A stretch of DNA of 36,869 nt, taken from positions 1-36,869 of the IMG/VR virus record IMGVR_UViG_3300037882_001600. One strand, given 5' to 3'. Source of the stretch: a virus. Position 1 is the first letter of the stretch, and each line of letters opens with the position of its first letter. The notes under the pieces were generated by a model. That model ran no database searches. It had not been told where the DNA came from and was given only the letters and a program-made list of their open reading frames with translations. The position numbers and the translations under genes were made by a program. This document shows, one piece after another, positions 21,813 to 30,682 of the stretch.

Positions 21813-23984
21813 ATGGAAATGAATGCTGCAGAAAACGCTGTTGACACCCCCGCAGAGCCTGCCACAGACGAAGGCGTGATTCGCGCTTGGATGGCTGAGA
21901 TTGCTTCCAGTCAAAAGAGGGAGAAAGACTTTCGAACTGCCGGAAATAAGCTTGTAAAGCTCTATGAAGGTGAGTCAAAAAATGACAGCCCTTTCAATGT
22001 GCTTTACAGCAACACAGAGACACTACTTCCGGCCCTTTACAGCAACTTGCCTCGGCCCATTGTGCAGCGGCGCTATAAGGATGCAGACCCACTAGGCATG
22101 GCATCTTCAAAAGCCACGCAACGCATGCTTGAGTACAGCATCGACAGCAACAATGGGGATTCACCGGCTTTTGACAGTCTGATGGAGCAAGCAACGCTGG
22201 AAGCTTTGGTGCCTGGGCGAGGTGTGACCAGATTCAAGTATGAGGCTGAGCTTGAAGAATTGACAGAGGAAGTGCCCGGTACTGAAGGTGTTGAAGAGCT
22301 GGCACCACAAGAAGCCGTCAAAGCTGAAAGCATCTGCGGCGAGCATGTGCCTTGGGATAGGTTCCTGCACGGATATGCAAAACGCTGGGATCAGGTGTCT
22401 TGGATTTCCATTACACACTTCATGACCAGAGATGAACTGGAAAAAAACTTCGGGGATGTCGGCAAGCTCGTTCCGTTGTCTGCAAGCGAGGCTTCTGAGG
22501 CTGATGATAAGGACACTTGGAAGTTGACTAAGCAAGAGTCTGGCGACACTAAGCTTGCCTGTGTGTATGAGATCTGGGACAAGCTCAAAAAAGAGGTCAG
22601 TTTCATCAGCCCGGACTATCCGAAGAAAATTCTCAAAAAGGTTCCTGACCCACTGGGGTTGGCAGGGTTTTTTCCGATTCCGCAACCACTAAACTTCTTC
22701 GGAAAGATCAGCACGCTGACGCCTGTGGCTTTGTACACATTTTATGAAAATCAAGCCAAAGAGCTTAACACTATCACCACCAGAATCACAAAGATAATCT
22801 CGGCACTCAAGGTGCGCGGCTTCTATGATGCCACTATCGAGGATATTGATAAGGTCCTGGAGGCTGAGGACAACACACTTTTTCCGGCACAAAATGTGGC
22901 TGCAATGCAGCAAGGGCAGACATTAGATAAAGCTATTTGGTTGATGCCAATTGAGAAGTTGGTGGCAGTCGTTCAGCAACTCTATGTTGCCCGTGAGGCC
23001 ACTAAACAAGTCATCTACGAAATCACTGGGATCAGCGATATTCTTCGCGGAGCGAGTGTAGCCAGTGAAACAGCAACAGCACAAAACATCAAAAATCAGT
23101 GGGGGACACTGCGACTCAAAAAGATGCAGAAAGCCGTCATGCGTTACAGTCGTGAATGTTTGCGGATAATGGCTGAGATTGGTGTGGAACATTTCAGTGA
23201 GCAGACAATGCGTGAAATGACTGGGCTGCCATACCCAACGAAAGCTGAGCAGATGCAGGCACAGCAACAGATGCAGGCAATCCAACAGCAACAGATGATG
23301 CAACAACAGATGCTTCCACCTGGCAGCTCACCACCACAACCCCCACAGGTTGATCCAAAAATGCAGGAAATCCTTTCAATGCCTTCGTGGGAAGACATCT
23401 TGGGATTGCTGAGAAACAATCTTCAGCGTTCTTACCGAATTGACATTGAAACCAATTCGACTGTGGAAGTTGAGGCGACTGAAGATAAGCAGAATATCAG
23501 TGAATTGCTGAATGCTCTGGCACAATTCCTGAATGGTGTTGGGCCATTGGTTGCTGATGGTACTATGCCATTCGAAGCTGCAAAAGCTATTATGCTGGCG
23601 ATTGTTAGGCGCTTCCGGTTTGGTGGTGATGTCGAAGACAGTCTGATGGCGATGCAGCCACCCCAGCCAAAAGGGCCAGATCCGGCTGAACAACTGAAGC
23701 TGCAGGGCGAGCAGATGAAACAGCAAAGCGAACAGCAGAAGGGTCAGATGGCCCTGAAAACTGAAGAGCTTCGACAACAAGGGGTTGAACGGCAACTTGC
23801 ACTGGACGAACGGCGTATGGCTATGGAATTTGATTATATGGAAAAAGAGCATGCCCTGAAGCTTGAAGAGTTGTCGAGAAAGGCTCAGCTGGATGCACAG
23901 TCTTTTCAGACAAAACGAGCCTTGATGCAGCAGCAAGCGGCAATGCCAAAGCCCACGGCTTCTGGCGGTAAATCGCGTGCATAA
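21813..23984 (+). CDS. Portal protein
   Basis: A 723-aa protein in the portal position, three bases after the preceding gene. Features typical of podophage portals: an N-terminal part with NVLYSNTETLLPALYSNLPRPIVQRR (about 63-88), a conserved central ITGISDILRGASVASETATAQ, a Gln/Met-rich stretch (about 478-505) and a long coiled coil (about 625-705) that may be the barrel inside the capsid. It forms the dodecameric vertex for DNA passage. A palindromic element overlaps its last codons (23975-24011). Confidence 0.85.
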   Translation: MEMNAAENAVDTPAEPATDEGVIRAWMAEIASSQKREKDFRTAGNKLVKLYEGESKNDSPFNVLYSNTETLLPALYSNLPRPIVQRRYKDADPLGMASSKATQRMLEYSIDSNNGDSPAFDSLMEQATLEALVPGRGVTRFKYEAELEELTEEVPGTEGVEELAPQEAVKAESICGEHVPWDRFLHGYAKRWDQVSWISITHFMTRDELEKNFGDVGKLVPLSASEASEADDKDTWKLTKQESGDTKLACVYEIWDKLKKEVSFISPDYPKKILKKVPDPLGLAGFFPIPQPLNFFGKISTLTPVALYTFYENQAKELNTITTRITKIISALKVRGFYDATIEDIDKVLEAEDNTLFPAQNVAAMQQGQTLDKAIWLMPIEKLVAVVQQLYVAREATKQVIYEITGISDILRGASVASETATAQNIKNQWGTLRLKKMQKAVMRYSRECLRIMAEIGVEHFSEQTMREMTGLPYPTKAEQMQAQQQMQAIQQQQMMQQQMLPPGSSPPQPPQVDPKMQEILSMPSWEDILGLLRNNLQRSYRIDIETNSTVEVEATEDKQNISELLNALAQFLNGVGPLVADGTMPFEAAKAIMLAIVRRFRFGGDVEDSLMAMQPPQPKGPDPAEQLKLQGEQMKQQSEQQKGQMALKTEELRQQGVERQLALDERRMAMEFDYMEKEHALKLEELSRKAQLDAQSFQTKRALMQQQAAMPKPTASGGKSRA

Positions 23985-24011
23985 AATGAATCTATATTCC
24001 GCACACAAAAC
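23975..24011 (+). promoter_or_regulatory. Palindromic promoter/operator element, copy 4
   Basis: The core ATAAAATGAATCTATATTCC is followed by GCACACAAAAC and then TAGGGAACATC and the ATG at 24023. GTGC (23977-23980) and GCAC (24001-24004) are inverted arms. It overlaps the end of the portal gene and directs toward the zinc ribbon, scaffold and capsid genes. Confidence 0.55.
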
Positions 24012-24022
24012 TAGGGAACATC

Positions 24023-24433
24023 ATGCCACTGTATGAATACAAATGCACTACCTGTGCCACACAACTGACGCGTTTCCACAAGCTTTCAGAGCATGGTACA
24101 CCGCAGCTTTGTGTGGCTGGTCATCGGATGGAGCAGGTCTTGACTCCAGTCATGGTTCGTGGTGATTATGAGCCTTATGACTGCCCGATCACAGGTAAAC
24201 GGATTGAAGGTAAAAAGCAGCATATAGCCAACCTTAAAATGCATGGCTGTCGGGTGCTTGAGCCTGGGGAAACCGAGCAGGCTAAGCGTGCAGCAGCAAG
24301 TTCTGAGGCTGCTCTCGACGCTCGGATCGAGGAAACAGCTGTAAAATTTGTGCAGGCACTTCCGTCTGCTAAGCGCGAGCAGCTCGGGCGCGAACTTGAT
24401 TCCGGGCTTGGTGTGACTGTGGTACGACAGTAA
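24023..24433 (+). CDS. FmdB-like zinc ribbon protein of the head operon
   Basis: A 136-aa protein. MPLYEYKCTTC gives a CxxC (C8, C11), with C30 and H34 a likely second half, as in FmdB-type zinc ribbons. The middle (YDCPITGKRIEGKKQHIANL) is a pattern seen in small proteins next to podophage portals. The C-terminal half is helical. Role in head assembly unknown. AGGG of the palindromic element serves as ribosome-binding site. Confidence 0.65.
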   Translation: MPLYEYKCTTCATQLTRFHKLSEHGTPQLCVAGHRMEQVLTPVMVRGDYEPYDCPITGKRIEGKKQHIANLKMHGCRVLEPGETEQAKRAAASSEAALDARIEETAVKFVQALPSAKREQLGRELDSGLGVTVVRQ

Positions 24434-24442
24434 GAGGAAAAC

Positions 24443-25465
24443 ATGGATACGAACGAAGGGTTTGATTACGATGCAGCCGTTGAGTCGATTGGAGCTGACT
24501 TAGGTTTTGACGACAGCAGTGTCGATAGCACTAGCAGCGAAACTGACGATATTGACTTTGATGTGGATGGGGAAAAAGCTTCTATTGCTGCGAATGTGCA
24601 AGAAAACAAGGCACCTGCGGAAGCTGCTTCACCGACAGCAACAGCAGCAACTACACCGACAGCGGTAACGTCGGGGGCTGCGGCCCCACGCACTTGGCGT
24701 GCTGAAGCTGCAGCCGAATGGGAGAAGCTGCCGCCGACTGTACAAGCTGAGGTAATGAAGCGCGAAGAGGACATGTTCCGAGGGATTGAATCCTATAAGC
24801 AGGATGCGCATTTCGGCAAGTCCTTCCAACAAGTCCTTGCCCCATACACCCAGATCATGCAGCAACACAACATTGACCCACTTCAGCAAGTGTCTGGGTT
24901 GCTGCAAGCACATATGACCCTCGCCACCGGCAGTCCTGAGCAAAAGATAGCCTTATTCGAGCAGCTTGCTGCTGACTATGGTGTAGACTTGACTGCAGCT
25001 GCTGGCGAGGCCCCTTATATTGATCCGGCAGTCAAAAGCTTGCGCGAGCAGTTGGCGAGTGTACAATCAATTCAACAAGAATGGCAACGTCAGCAAGCCA
25101 CAGCTAAGCAGAATGAGATGATGCAAACTGTAGCAGCGTTTGCGCAGAAACCTGAAAACGTCTACTTCAACGAGCTGGCTGATGATATTGCTGTATTACT
25201 TAAATCGGGTGTCTCAAAAAACCTGCAAGAAGCCTACGACAAGGCTTTGTGGGCAAACCCAGTAACTCGCAGTAAGGAGCTTGCACGGGTGGAGGCAACC
25301 AAAAAGACTGAAGCGGACGCAGCAGCCAAACAAAAGGCTCTGAAAGCCCGTTCAGCAATGGCAGCAAATGTTCGGTCAAGTGCAAAAAATGCGAGCGCAG
25401 CGGCTCCTTTGGGAAGCATGGACGATACACTTAATGAGGTTTATGCCTCGATTATCAGTCGTTAA
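24443..25465 (+). CDS. Scaffolding protein
   Basis: A 340-aa protein immediately before the capsid gene. It has a very acidic N-terminus (first 45 residues rich in D and S), an Ala/Thr/Pro-rich linker (about 50-85), then helical Gln/Ala-rich segments (RAEAAAEWEKLPPTVQAEVM, SFQQVLAPYTQIMQQHNIDP) and a basic C-terminal helix near KQKALKARSAMAANVRSSAK. This composition and position fit internal scaffolds, whose basic C-terminal helix binds the capsid protein. Confidence 0.8.
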   Translation: MDTNEGFDYDAAVESIGADLGFDDSSVDSTSSETDDIDFDVDGEKASIAANVQENKAPAEAASPTATAATTPTAVTSGAAAPRTWRAEAAAEWEKLPPTVQAEVMKREEDMFRGIESYKQDAHFGKSFQQVLAPYTQIMQQHNIDPLQQVSGLLQAHMTLATGSPEQKIALFEQLAADYGVDLTAAAGEAPYIDPAVKSLREQLASVQSIQQEWQRQQATAKQNEMMQTVAAFAQKPENVYFNELADDIAVLLKSGVSKNLQEAYDKALWANPVTRSKELARVEATKKTEADAAAKQKALKARSAMAANVRSSAKNASAAAPLGSMDDTLNEVYASIISR

Positions 25466-25482
25466 ACTTTTAAAGGATTACT

Positions 25483-26457
25483 ATGGCTTCGCCAAATACA
25501 GTTTTTACCGAATTGGTCTCTACGACCTTTCGTAAGCATAGCAAAGACATCAAAGATAACGTAAGTAAGAACAACGCGCTTCTGCGTCGTATGCTTGACA
25601 AAGGTATGACGCGCAAAGAAGATGGTGGACTTACAATCGTTTGCCCGCTTGACTATGCAAACAACAGCACCTATCAGCGTTACAGCGGCTATGATGTACT
25701 TAATGTTGGTGCATCTGATGTCATTTCATCGGCTGAGTTCCAATGGCGTCAGATTGCCATTAATGTCGTAGCCAGTGGCTTGGAACTGCGCATTAACTCA
25801 GGCGGTTCACGGATAATCAACCTAGTTAAAGCCCGCATGAAGAATGCAACCCGCACCTGGAAAAACAACTTTTCAGCTGACTTGTATTCTGACGGCACAC
25901 TACCAAACCAAATTAACGGGTTACAAGCACTTGTCAGTGACACCGGCACCGGCACTGTCGGTGGGATTGACTCTTCGGCTTGGACTTTCTGGCAAAACGT
26001 CGTGCAGTCAGCTGCGGCTCCTCTGCAAGGTGGTACTGCCATCACACCAAGTGGTGCAACAATGGAAAGCTTGATGTTGCCCCTACATATGGCACTGGTT
26101 CGTGGTGACGATCAGCCTGATTTGATTGTCTCTGATAACAACTACTTTAGCTTTTATGAGCAGTCGCAGACTTCCATCAAACGCTACACTGGCGACAAAG
26201 ACACAGTTTCTGGCGGTTTTGTCTCATTGAAGTATAAAAAAGCTGATGTAGTTTTTGACGGTGGTTCCGGCATCCCAGCCAATCACATGTACTTCCTCAA
26301 CACTGATTACCTTGAATTGGTTACCCATAGCGATGCCGATATGCAAGTAATGGAAGAGATGAAGCCATACAACCAAGATGCAGCTGTTGTGCCGATCTTG
26401 TGGATGGGTAACTTGACCTGCTCTAACCGCGCCCTGCAAGGTGTGTTAAAAGCATAA
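25483..26457 (+). CDS. Major capsid protein
   Basis: A 324-aa protein following the scaffold gene with a strong AAAGGA ribosome-binding site. The pattern (TTFRKHSKDIKDNVSKNNAL near the start, a beta-rich middle, DLIVSDNNYFSFYEQSQTSI, then HMYFLNTDYLELVTHSDADM and a conserved-type end LTCSNRALQGVLKA) matches podophage capsid proteins expected to take the HK97 fold. It should be the most abundant late product. Confidence 0.85.
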   Translation: MASPNTVFTELVSTTFRKHSKDIKDNVSKNNALLRRMLDKGMTRKEDGGLTIVCPLDYANNSTYQRYSGYDVLNVGASDVISSAEFQWRQIAINVVASGLELRINSGGSRIINLVKARMKNATRTWKNNFSADLYSDGTLPNQINGLQALVSDTGTGTVGGIDSSAWTFWQNVVQSAAAPLQGGTAITPSGATMESLMLPLHMALVRGDDQPDLIVSDNNYFSFYEQSQTSIKRYTGDKDTVSGGFVSLKYKKADVVFDGGSGIPANHMYFLNTDYLELVTHSDADMQVMEEMKPYNQDAAVVPILWMGNLTCSNRALQGVLKA

Positions 26458-26487
26458 GTTTTCACTTAAAAATTTAAAGGATATATT

Positions 26488-27225
26488 ATGTCAGGTTTAT
26501 CAACACAAGATAGTGTCGTTGGCAATCAGCAAGTCAACTTTTATGGTGGATTAGACTCCACTGACCGCCAGATGCCTGGGCAGATGTTTGAGGGCGTTGA
26601 CCAATACTGGGGCTTTCAAAAAGCTCAGTATGTTCGGGCTAACGGTGCAATTCGTCAGTTTGGTTTGTGCGTCATAACACCAGTTTTTGACAGTGCTCTT
26701 GGCCGCTATCGGTATGATGCGACAGAAGTGCCAAACACAGCCAACTTAGGCCGCAATGTTTGTGTGGCGGCTTCCGTTATGACCTCAGGTCAGTATGGCT
26801 GGGTTATTCAGCAAGGCTTATCCCCAGTAAACTGCACCGCATCTGTGGCTGCTGACACTGCTTGGGGTATTGCGGCAGCTGGGCAAGGTGGTGCGATTGC
26901 AAACGGTAAGCAAATTGTGAACTCACGCATCATCGCACCAGCGACCACAACAGTGGCTAAGACTAATTGCAGCGCTAGCTTTGGCAGCAAGCAGTTGACG
27001 GTGTCTAACAGTGATGGTTGGTTTACTGGTGCTTATCTTTCCGGCACCGGCATCGCAGCTGGAACTACTGTAACCAGCATTGACCCTTCCGGGCGCTTTA
27101 TCACATTATCTTTGGCAACAACGGCTGCAGTCACAGGCACGGTAACAGCCACCTATAACAACGGCACTGTTTTTTACAACGTAGCAAGACTTGAGTTTTC
27201 CTTTGCTCAAGGGCAAATTGTTTAA
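26488..27225 (+). CDS. Probable capsid decoration protein with an extra beta domain
   Basis: A 245-aa protein 30 bases after the capsid gene with AAAGGA upstream. Residues 1-150 are a beta-rich domain like those of head decoration or head-stabilising proteins (FYGGLDSTDRQMPGQMFEGV, then VAADTAWGIAAAGQGGAI). Residues about 154-224 look like a separate inserted beta module with SGTGIAAGTTVTSIDPSGRF, a type seen in many phage surface proteins. The original domain closes with VFYNVARLEFSFAQGQIV. It may project from the capsid surface. Confidence 0.6.
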   Translation: MSGLSTQDSVVGNQQVNFYGGLDSTDRQMPGQMFEGVDQYWGFQKAQYVRANGAIRQFGLCVITPVFDSALGRYRYDATEVPNTANLGRNVCVAASVMTSGQYGWVIQQGLSPVNCTASVAADTAWGIAAAGQGGAIANGKQIVNSRIIAPATTTVAKTNCSASFGSKQLTVSNSDGWFTGAYLSGTGIAAGTTVTSIDPSGRFITLSLATTAAVTGTVTATYNNGTVFYNVARLEFSFAQGQIV

Positions 27226-27226
27226 A

Positions 27227-27280
27227 AACGCTTCACTCCTCTGAGCGTTCCCCCCAAAAGTGCAAACTGCTGGGGGGTTT
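27227..27280 (+). terminator. Tandem-hairpin terminator after the head operon
   Basis: AACGCT (27227-27232) pairs with AGCGTT (27244-27249), and directly after it CCCCCCA (27250-27256) pairs with TGGGGGG (27271-27277), followed by TTTCT. It lies just after the decoration gene and should limit read-through from the capsid transcript. Confidence 0.7.
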
Positions 27281-27324
27281 CTAAGTGGAGACCAACACAA
27301 TGTTAAGTAAGAGGAGTAACACCA

Positions 27325-27942
27325 ATGCCACAAGCCCAGAAAGAACATCCACCATACATAACCTTTGAACTTCGCGCAGTCGAAGATAGAGGTGCCTCTA
27401 TTGAAGCTGGTTGTTATGTTGCCAAAGATGTTGCCTATGTTCTGATTACACCGGCAGGCAGTAAAGATAAGATTGAACGGGTAGCTGAGGAATGGTTTGC
27501 TAACCTCAAAACACAGGTTGCTGATGGTAGATTCCCTCAAGAATGGTTCAGTGCATTTCAGAATGCCTACACCGCCTGGAAAGAGGACCGCGAACTTCCT
27601 TTGGATGGTACGCCAATCCTGAACTGGCCTGTAGCGAGTCCGGCGCAGGTAAAGCGCTTACTTGACCTGCACCTTCGCACTGTTGAGCAGCTTTCGGTTG
27701 CCAACGAAGAATGCTTGCAACGTCTTGGCATGGGTGGTAGAGCACTGAAGCAGAAAGCTGTTGAATGGATAGAGCAGGCCGGTAATCTTGGCAAAACCGT
27801 TGAGTCTGTCACAGCACTTCGTGAACAACTCAAAATGACTGAAGAGCGTAATGACAACCTGCAACAACAAATCCAAGCTTTGGAACAACGGGTGATGGCC
27901 CTTACAAAGCCCGACTCCGCTGGCAAAGCCCAGAAGCTTTAA
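27325..27942 (+). CDS. Structural-operon protein with HhH-like motif and coiled coil
   Basis: A 205-aa protein of a kind common after the capsid genes of podophages: CYVAKDVAYVLITPAGSKDK near the start, then EWFSAFQNAYTAWKEDRELP, then a helix-hairpin-helix-like LSVANEECLQRLGMGGRALK (about 123-142), and a C-terminal coiled coil (about 160-195). The exact function is unknown to me. A GAGGAG ribosome-binding site precedes the ATG. A head-completion or internal role is inferred from position. Confidence 0.65.
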   Translation: MPQAQKEHPPYITFELRAVEDRGASIEAGCYVAKDVAYVLITPAGSKDKIERVAEEWFANLKTQVADGRFPQEWFSAFQNAYTAWKEDRELPLDGTPILNWPVASPAQVKRLLDLHLRTVEQLSVANEECLQRLGMGGRALKQKAVEWIEQAGNLGKTVESVTALREQLKMTEERNDNLQQQIQALEQRVMALTKPDSAGKAQKL

Positions 27943-27957
27943 CCGAAAGATACTGAT

Positions 27958-28680
27958 ATGCCCCTAACTTTGCTGAACCTGATCCAAGAAACCTGTATTC
28001 GCACTGGTGTGCCTAAACCAGCATCTGCAATCGGATCTTTCGACAAGCAAGTTCAGCAGATGGTTGGGCTTGCCAATGAATTGGTGGAAGAGACACTTAC
28101 ACGCGGCACTTGGCAGGAAACGATAAGGGAGTGTGTCTTCACTACAGTTGCTGGTGAAGTTCAAGGTACTCTGGACAGTCTGGCTGTTTACGGCTTGAAG
28201 TACATCCTGAATGAAACAATCTATAACCGAACTTTGCGCCTTCCCTTGTACGGCCCGCTGTCAGCAAGTGAATGGCAAGCACTGAAGGCCCTGCCAAATG
28301 CTGGGCCGTTCTACAAGTATCGTATTCGACAGAACACCCTTCACTTCAATCCGGCTGGTGTTGCAGGGCAGATATGCGCTTTTGAGTATGAGAGCCGTTA
28401 TGCGATTGTAGCTGAGGATGGCCTAACCTATAAAAGTCAATTCACTAAAGACACTGACAGTATAGTCCTTCAAGAAGATATGATGCGAGCGGGCCTGCGC
28501 TGGAAATGGAAAGCGGAAAAAGGGTTGGCATATGATGAAGATTTTCGCAGGTATGAGACCATGCTAAACAACAATCTTGGTAATGATGGTACTAAAAGAA
28601 CCTTGAACATGTCGCAAACACGCACTGAATATCGGCCAGGTATTTTCGTACCTACAGGCAATTGGAATCTTCCAACATGA
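27958..28680 (+). CDS. Head-to-tail adaptor (P22 gp4-like tail accessory)
   Basis: A 240-aa protein beginning LTLLNLIQETCIRTGVPKPA, the pattern of the adaptor that binds below the portal. ESRYAIVAEDG and DEDFRRYETMLNNNLGNDG further on fit the same group. It should form the ring joining the portal to the tail. Its stop overlaps the ATG of the next gene (ATGATG), which encodes the next tail-completion protein. Confidence 0.65.
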   Translation: MPLTLLNLIQETCIRTGVPKPASAIGSFDKQVQQMVGLANELVEETLTRGTWQETIRECVFTTVAGEVQGTLDSLAVYGLKYILNETIYNRTLRLPLYGPLSASEWQALKALPNAGPFYKYRIRQNTLHFNPAGVAGQICAFEYESRYAIVAEDGLTYKSQFTKDTDSIVLQEDMMRAGLRWKWKAEKGLAYDEDFRRYETMLNNNLGNDGTKRTLNMSQTRTEYRPGIFVPTGNWNLPT

Positions 28681-30242
28681 TGCGCCAACCACTTAGGACA
28701 AGACTCCGAGCAATGCAGCTCGACACCAAAAGTCTTCCAGCACCATTAGGCGGTTGGAATGCCAGAGATGCTGAAGCTAATATGCCCGTAACTGATGCGC
28801 TAATCCTTGAAAACTGGTACCCAAGCAAGAACTCTTTGCAGATTCGAAAAGGTTGCGAGCAATTTGCCACTGGCATTGCTGAAGACGTCAAAACACTTAT
28901 GGCTTACGCAAGCCCGACAGCAGAGAAGTTCTTTGCGGCGACAAATTCAGGTATTTATGACATTACGGCTGGTGGCGCGATTGGTGCGCTTAGTGTGGCC
29001 TTGACTGCTGGCCGAGTCTCTCACAGCATGGTGACTTCACTAGGTGGTGCTTTTCTGCAAGTCGTCAATGGTGTGGACAAGCTTAAAATGTTCGATGGCA
29101 CTGCTTGGGCAACCATTGATGCTGTTTCAGTTCCTGCCATTACCGGACTTGCCACCACAGAACTTTCTCATATCAGTGTGTTTAAGCGGCGTGTGTGGTA
29201 CGTGCAGAAAAATTCTATGTCACTTTGGTACTTGCCAGTGAATACAATTGCGGGAGCCTTGACGGAGTTCCCAGTTGGTCAGCTCTTTTCCAGAGGTGGT
29301 AAGCTTGTGGCTACTGCCAATTGGACTATTGATGGTGGCGATGGTCTTGACGATTACTTTGTACTAATCACCTCAGCGGGGGAGTTAGCTATCTACAAGG
29401 GCACTGACCCCTCCAGTTCAACAACCTTTGCCCTTGTTGGGGTTTATTATGTTGGTGAACCTTTGGGTGATAGGTGTTTTGTTAAGTATGGTGGTGATCT
29501 TTTGGTTCTTTGCCAGAACGGGCTACTTCCACTCTCTAAAGCTCTCATCTCTACTACGATTGACCGTTCGGCCGCACTTTCCTATAAAATCGACAATGCC
29601 TTCACACAAGCCGCTTCTGATTATAGCGCCAATGAAGGCTGGCAAACTGTAGTTTTTCCAAAAGAAAGTGTTGTGTTCGTCAATGTTCCCGTAGCACAAG
29701 CCTTACGCAGTGACCAGTTTGTGATGAATAGCGTAAACAAGGCTTGGTGCCGCTTCAAAAATTGGAAAGCCTATTGTTGGGGGCAGTTTGCCGGTGACTG
29801 TTATTTTTCTGTTGGTGGTACTGTCTTCAAGGCTTTTGTGGGTACTTCTGATGCAGGGCGCAGTATCGTTGCAGATGCCCTGACAGCCTACAGCTACTTT
29901 GGATCCGGCAGGACGCGAAGTGCTACAAAGCATTTTAAACTGGTTCGCCCGACTCTAAAGGTGAGCGGCAGTGTTTTTGTGCAGATTGGTCTTAGCACTG
30001 ACTTTGACCAGACACCACCCGACAGCAAACTGTTGTTTGACCTCAACGCCACTGACCGTTGGGACGCAGTTTCTTGGGATTCGGCAACTTGGGGTTACAG
30101 CACTTCCACCAAAAAGGAGTGGCAAACTGTCTTTACAAATGCTTGCTTTGCGGCAGCTGCGCGCTTGCGTGTTTCGGCCAACAAGGTTACCGTTGAGTGG
30201 ACAGCCACAGATTTTGGTTACCAAGTTGGAGGCTTCATTTGA
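28677..30242 (+). CDS. Tail-completion / DNA-stabilisation protein (P22 gp10-like)
   Basis: A 521-aa beta-rich protein with repeated short strands that suggest a beta-propeller. It begins MMRQPLRTRL, then LPAPLGGWNARDAEANMP and ALILENWYPSKNSLQIRKGC, typical of packaged-DNA stabilisation (P22 gp10-like) proteins. It follows the adaptor in the usual gene order. The ATG at 28677 is chosen because it overlaps the adaptor stop; the frame is open slightly further upstream from a TTG. Confidence 0.7.
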   Translation: MMRQPLRTRLRAMQLDTKSLPAPLGGWNARDAEANMPVTDALILENWYPSKNSLQIRKGCEQFATGIAEDVKTLMAYASPTAEKFFAATNSGIYDITAGGAIGALSVALTAGRVSHSMVTSLGGAFLQVVNGVDKLKMFDGTAWATIDAVSVPAITGLATTELSHISVFKRRVWYVQKNSMSLWYLPVNTIAGALTEFPVGQLFSRGGKLVATANWTIDGGDGLDDYFVLITSAGELAIYKGTDPSSSTTFALVGVYYVGEPLGDRCFVKYGGDLLVLCQNGLLPLSKALISTTIDRSAALSYKIDNAFTQAASDYSANEGWQTVVFPKESVVFVNVPVAQALRSDQFVMNSVNKAWCRFKNWKAYCWGQFAGDCYFSVGGTVFKAFVGTSDAGRSIVADALTAYSYFGSGRTRSATKHFKLVRPTLKVSGSVFVQIGLSTDFDQTPPDSKLLFDLNATDRWDAVSWDSATWGYSTSTKKEWQTVFTNACFAAAARLRVSANKVTVEWTATDFGYQVGGFI

Positions 30243-30682
30243 AGCGCTTTCTCCTGTTCAAGGAAGATCATATTATCGGCCCTTGGGTTTGTGAAAAACT
30301 CGGTGTTGTATGGCTTCCTGGTCGTGGTCATACGATTGGCATGATTGACGAAGCGGGACAGGTTATTGTTGGTGTGCTCTTTGAAGACTTCAATGGCAGT
30401 AACTGCACTATGCATGTAGCAGCTGCAGATGGTTTGCGCTGGGCAACAAAGGATTTTCTGTGGTACGTTTTCTACTACCCATTTGTGCAGCTTGGCTGCC
30501 GCAGGGTAACTGGAGTAGTTAATTCTTCGAATACAGCGGCACGGCGTTTCGATGAACACATTGGATTTAAACTGGAAGCAACACTGAAAAATGCTTGTCC
30601 AGATGGTGATCTTCTTGTTTATTGTATGCACAAAGAAGAGTGTCGCTGGATTATGACTGAGGAAAATAATGGGAAAGAGTAG
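30239..30682 (+). CDS. GNAT-like acetyltransferase
   Basis: A 147-aa protein, probably starting at the TTG at 30239, which has a strong GGAGG five bases upstream and overlaps the previous stop. Within it GCRRVTGVVNSSNTAARRFD and EHIGFKLEATLKN form the acetyl-CoA-binding and following segments of the GNAT fold, most like phage enzymes found beside tail genes. Substrate unknown; acetylation of a virion or host protein is possible. The end overlaps the next gene by 14 bases. Confidence 0.6.
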   Translation: MKRFLLFKEDHIIGPWVCEKLGVVWLPGRGHTIGMIDEAGQVIVGVLFEDFNGSNCTMHVAAADGLRWATKDFLWYVFYYPFVQLGCRRVTGVVNSSNTAARRFDEHIGFKLEATLKNACPDGDLLVYCMHKEECRWIMTEENNGKE

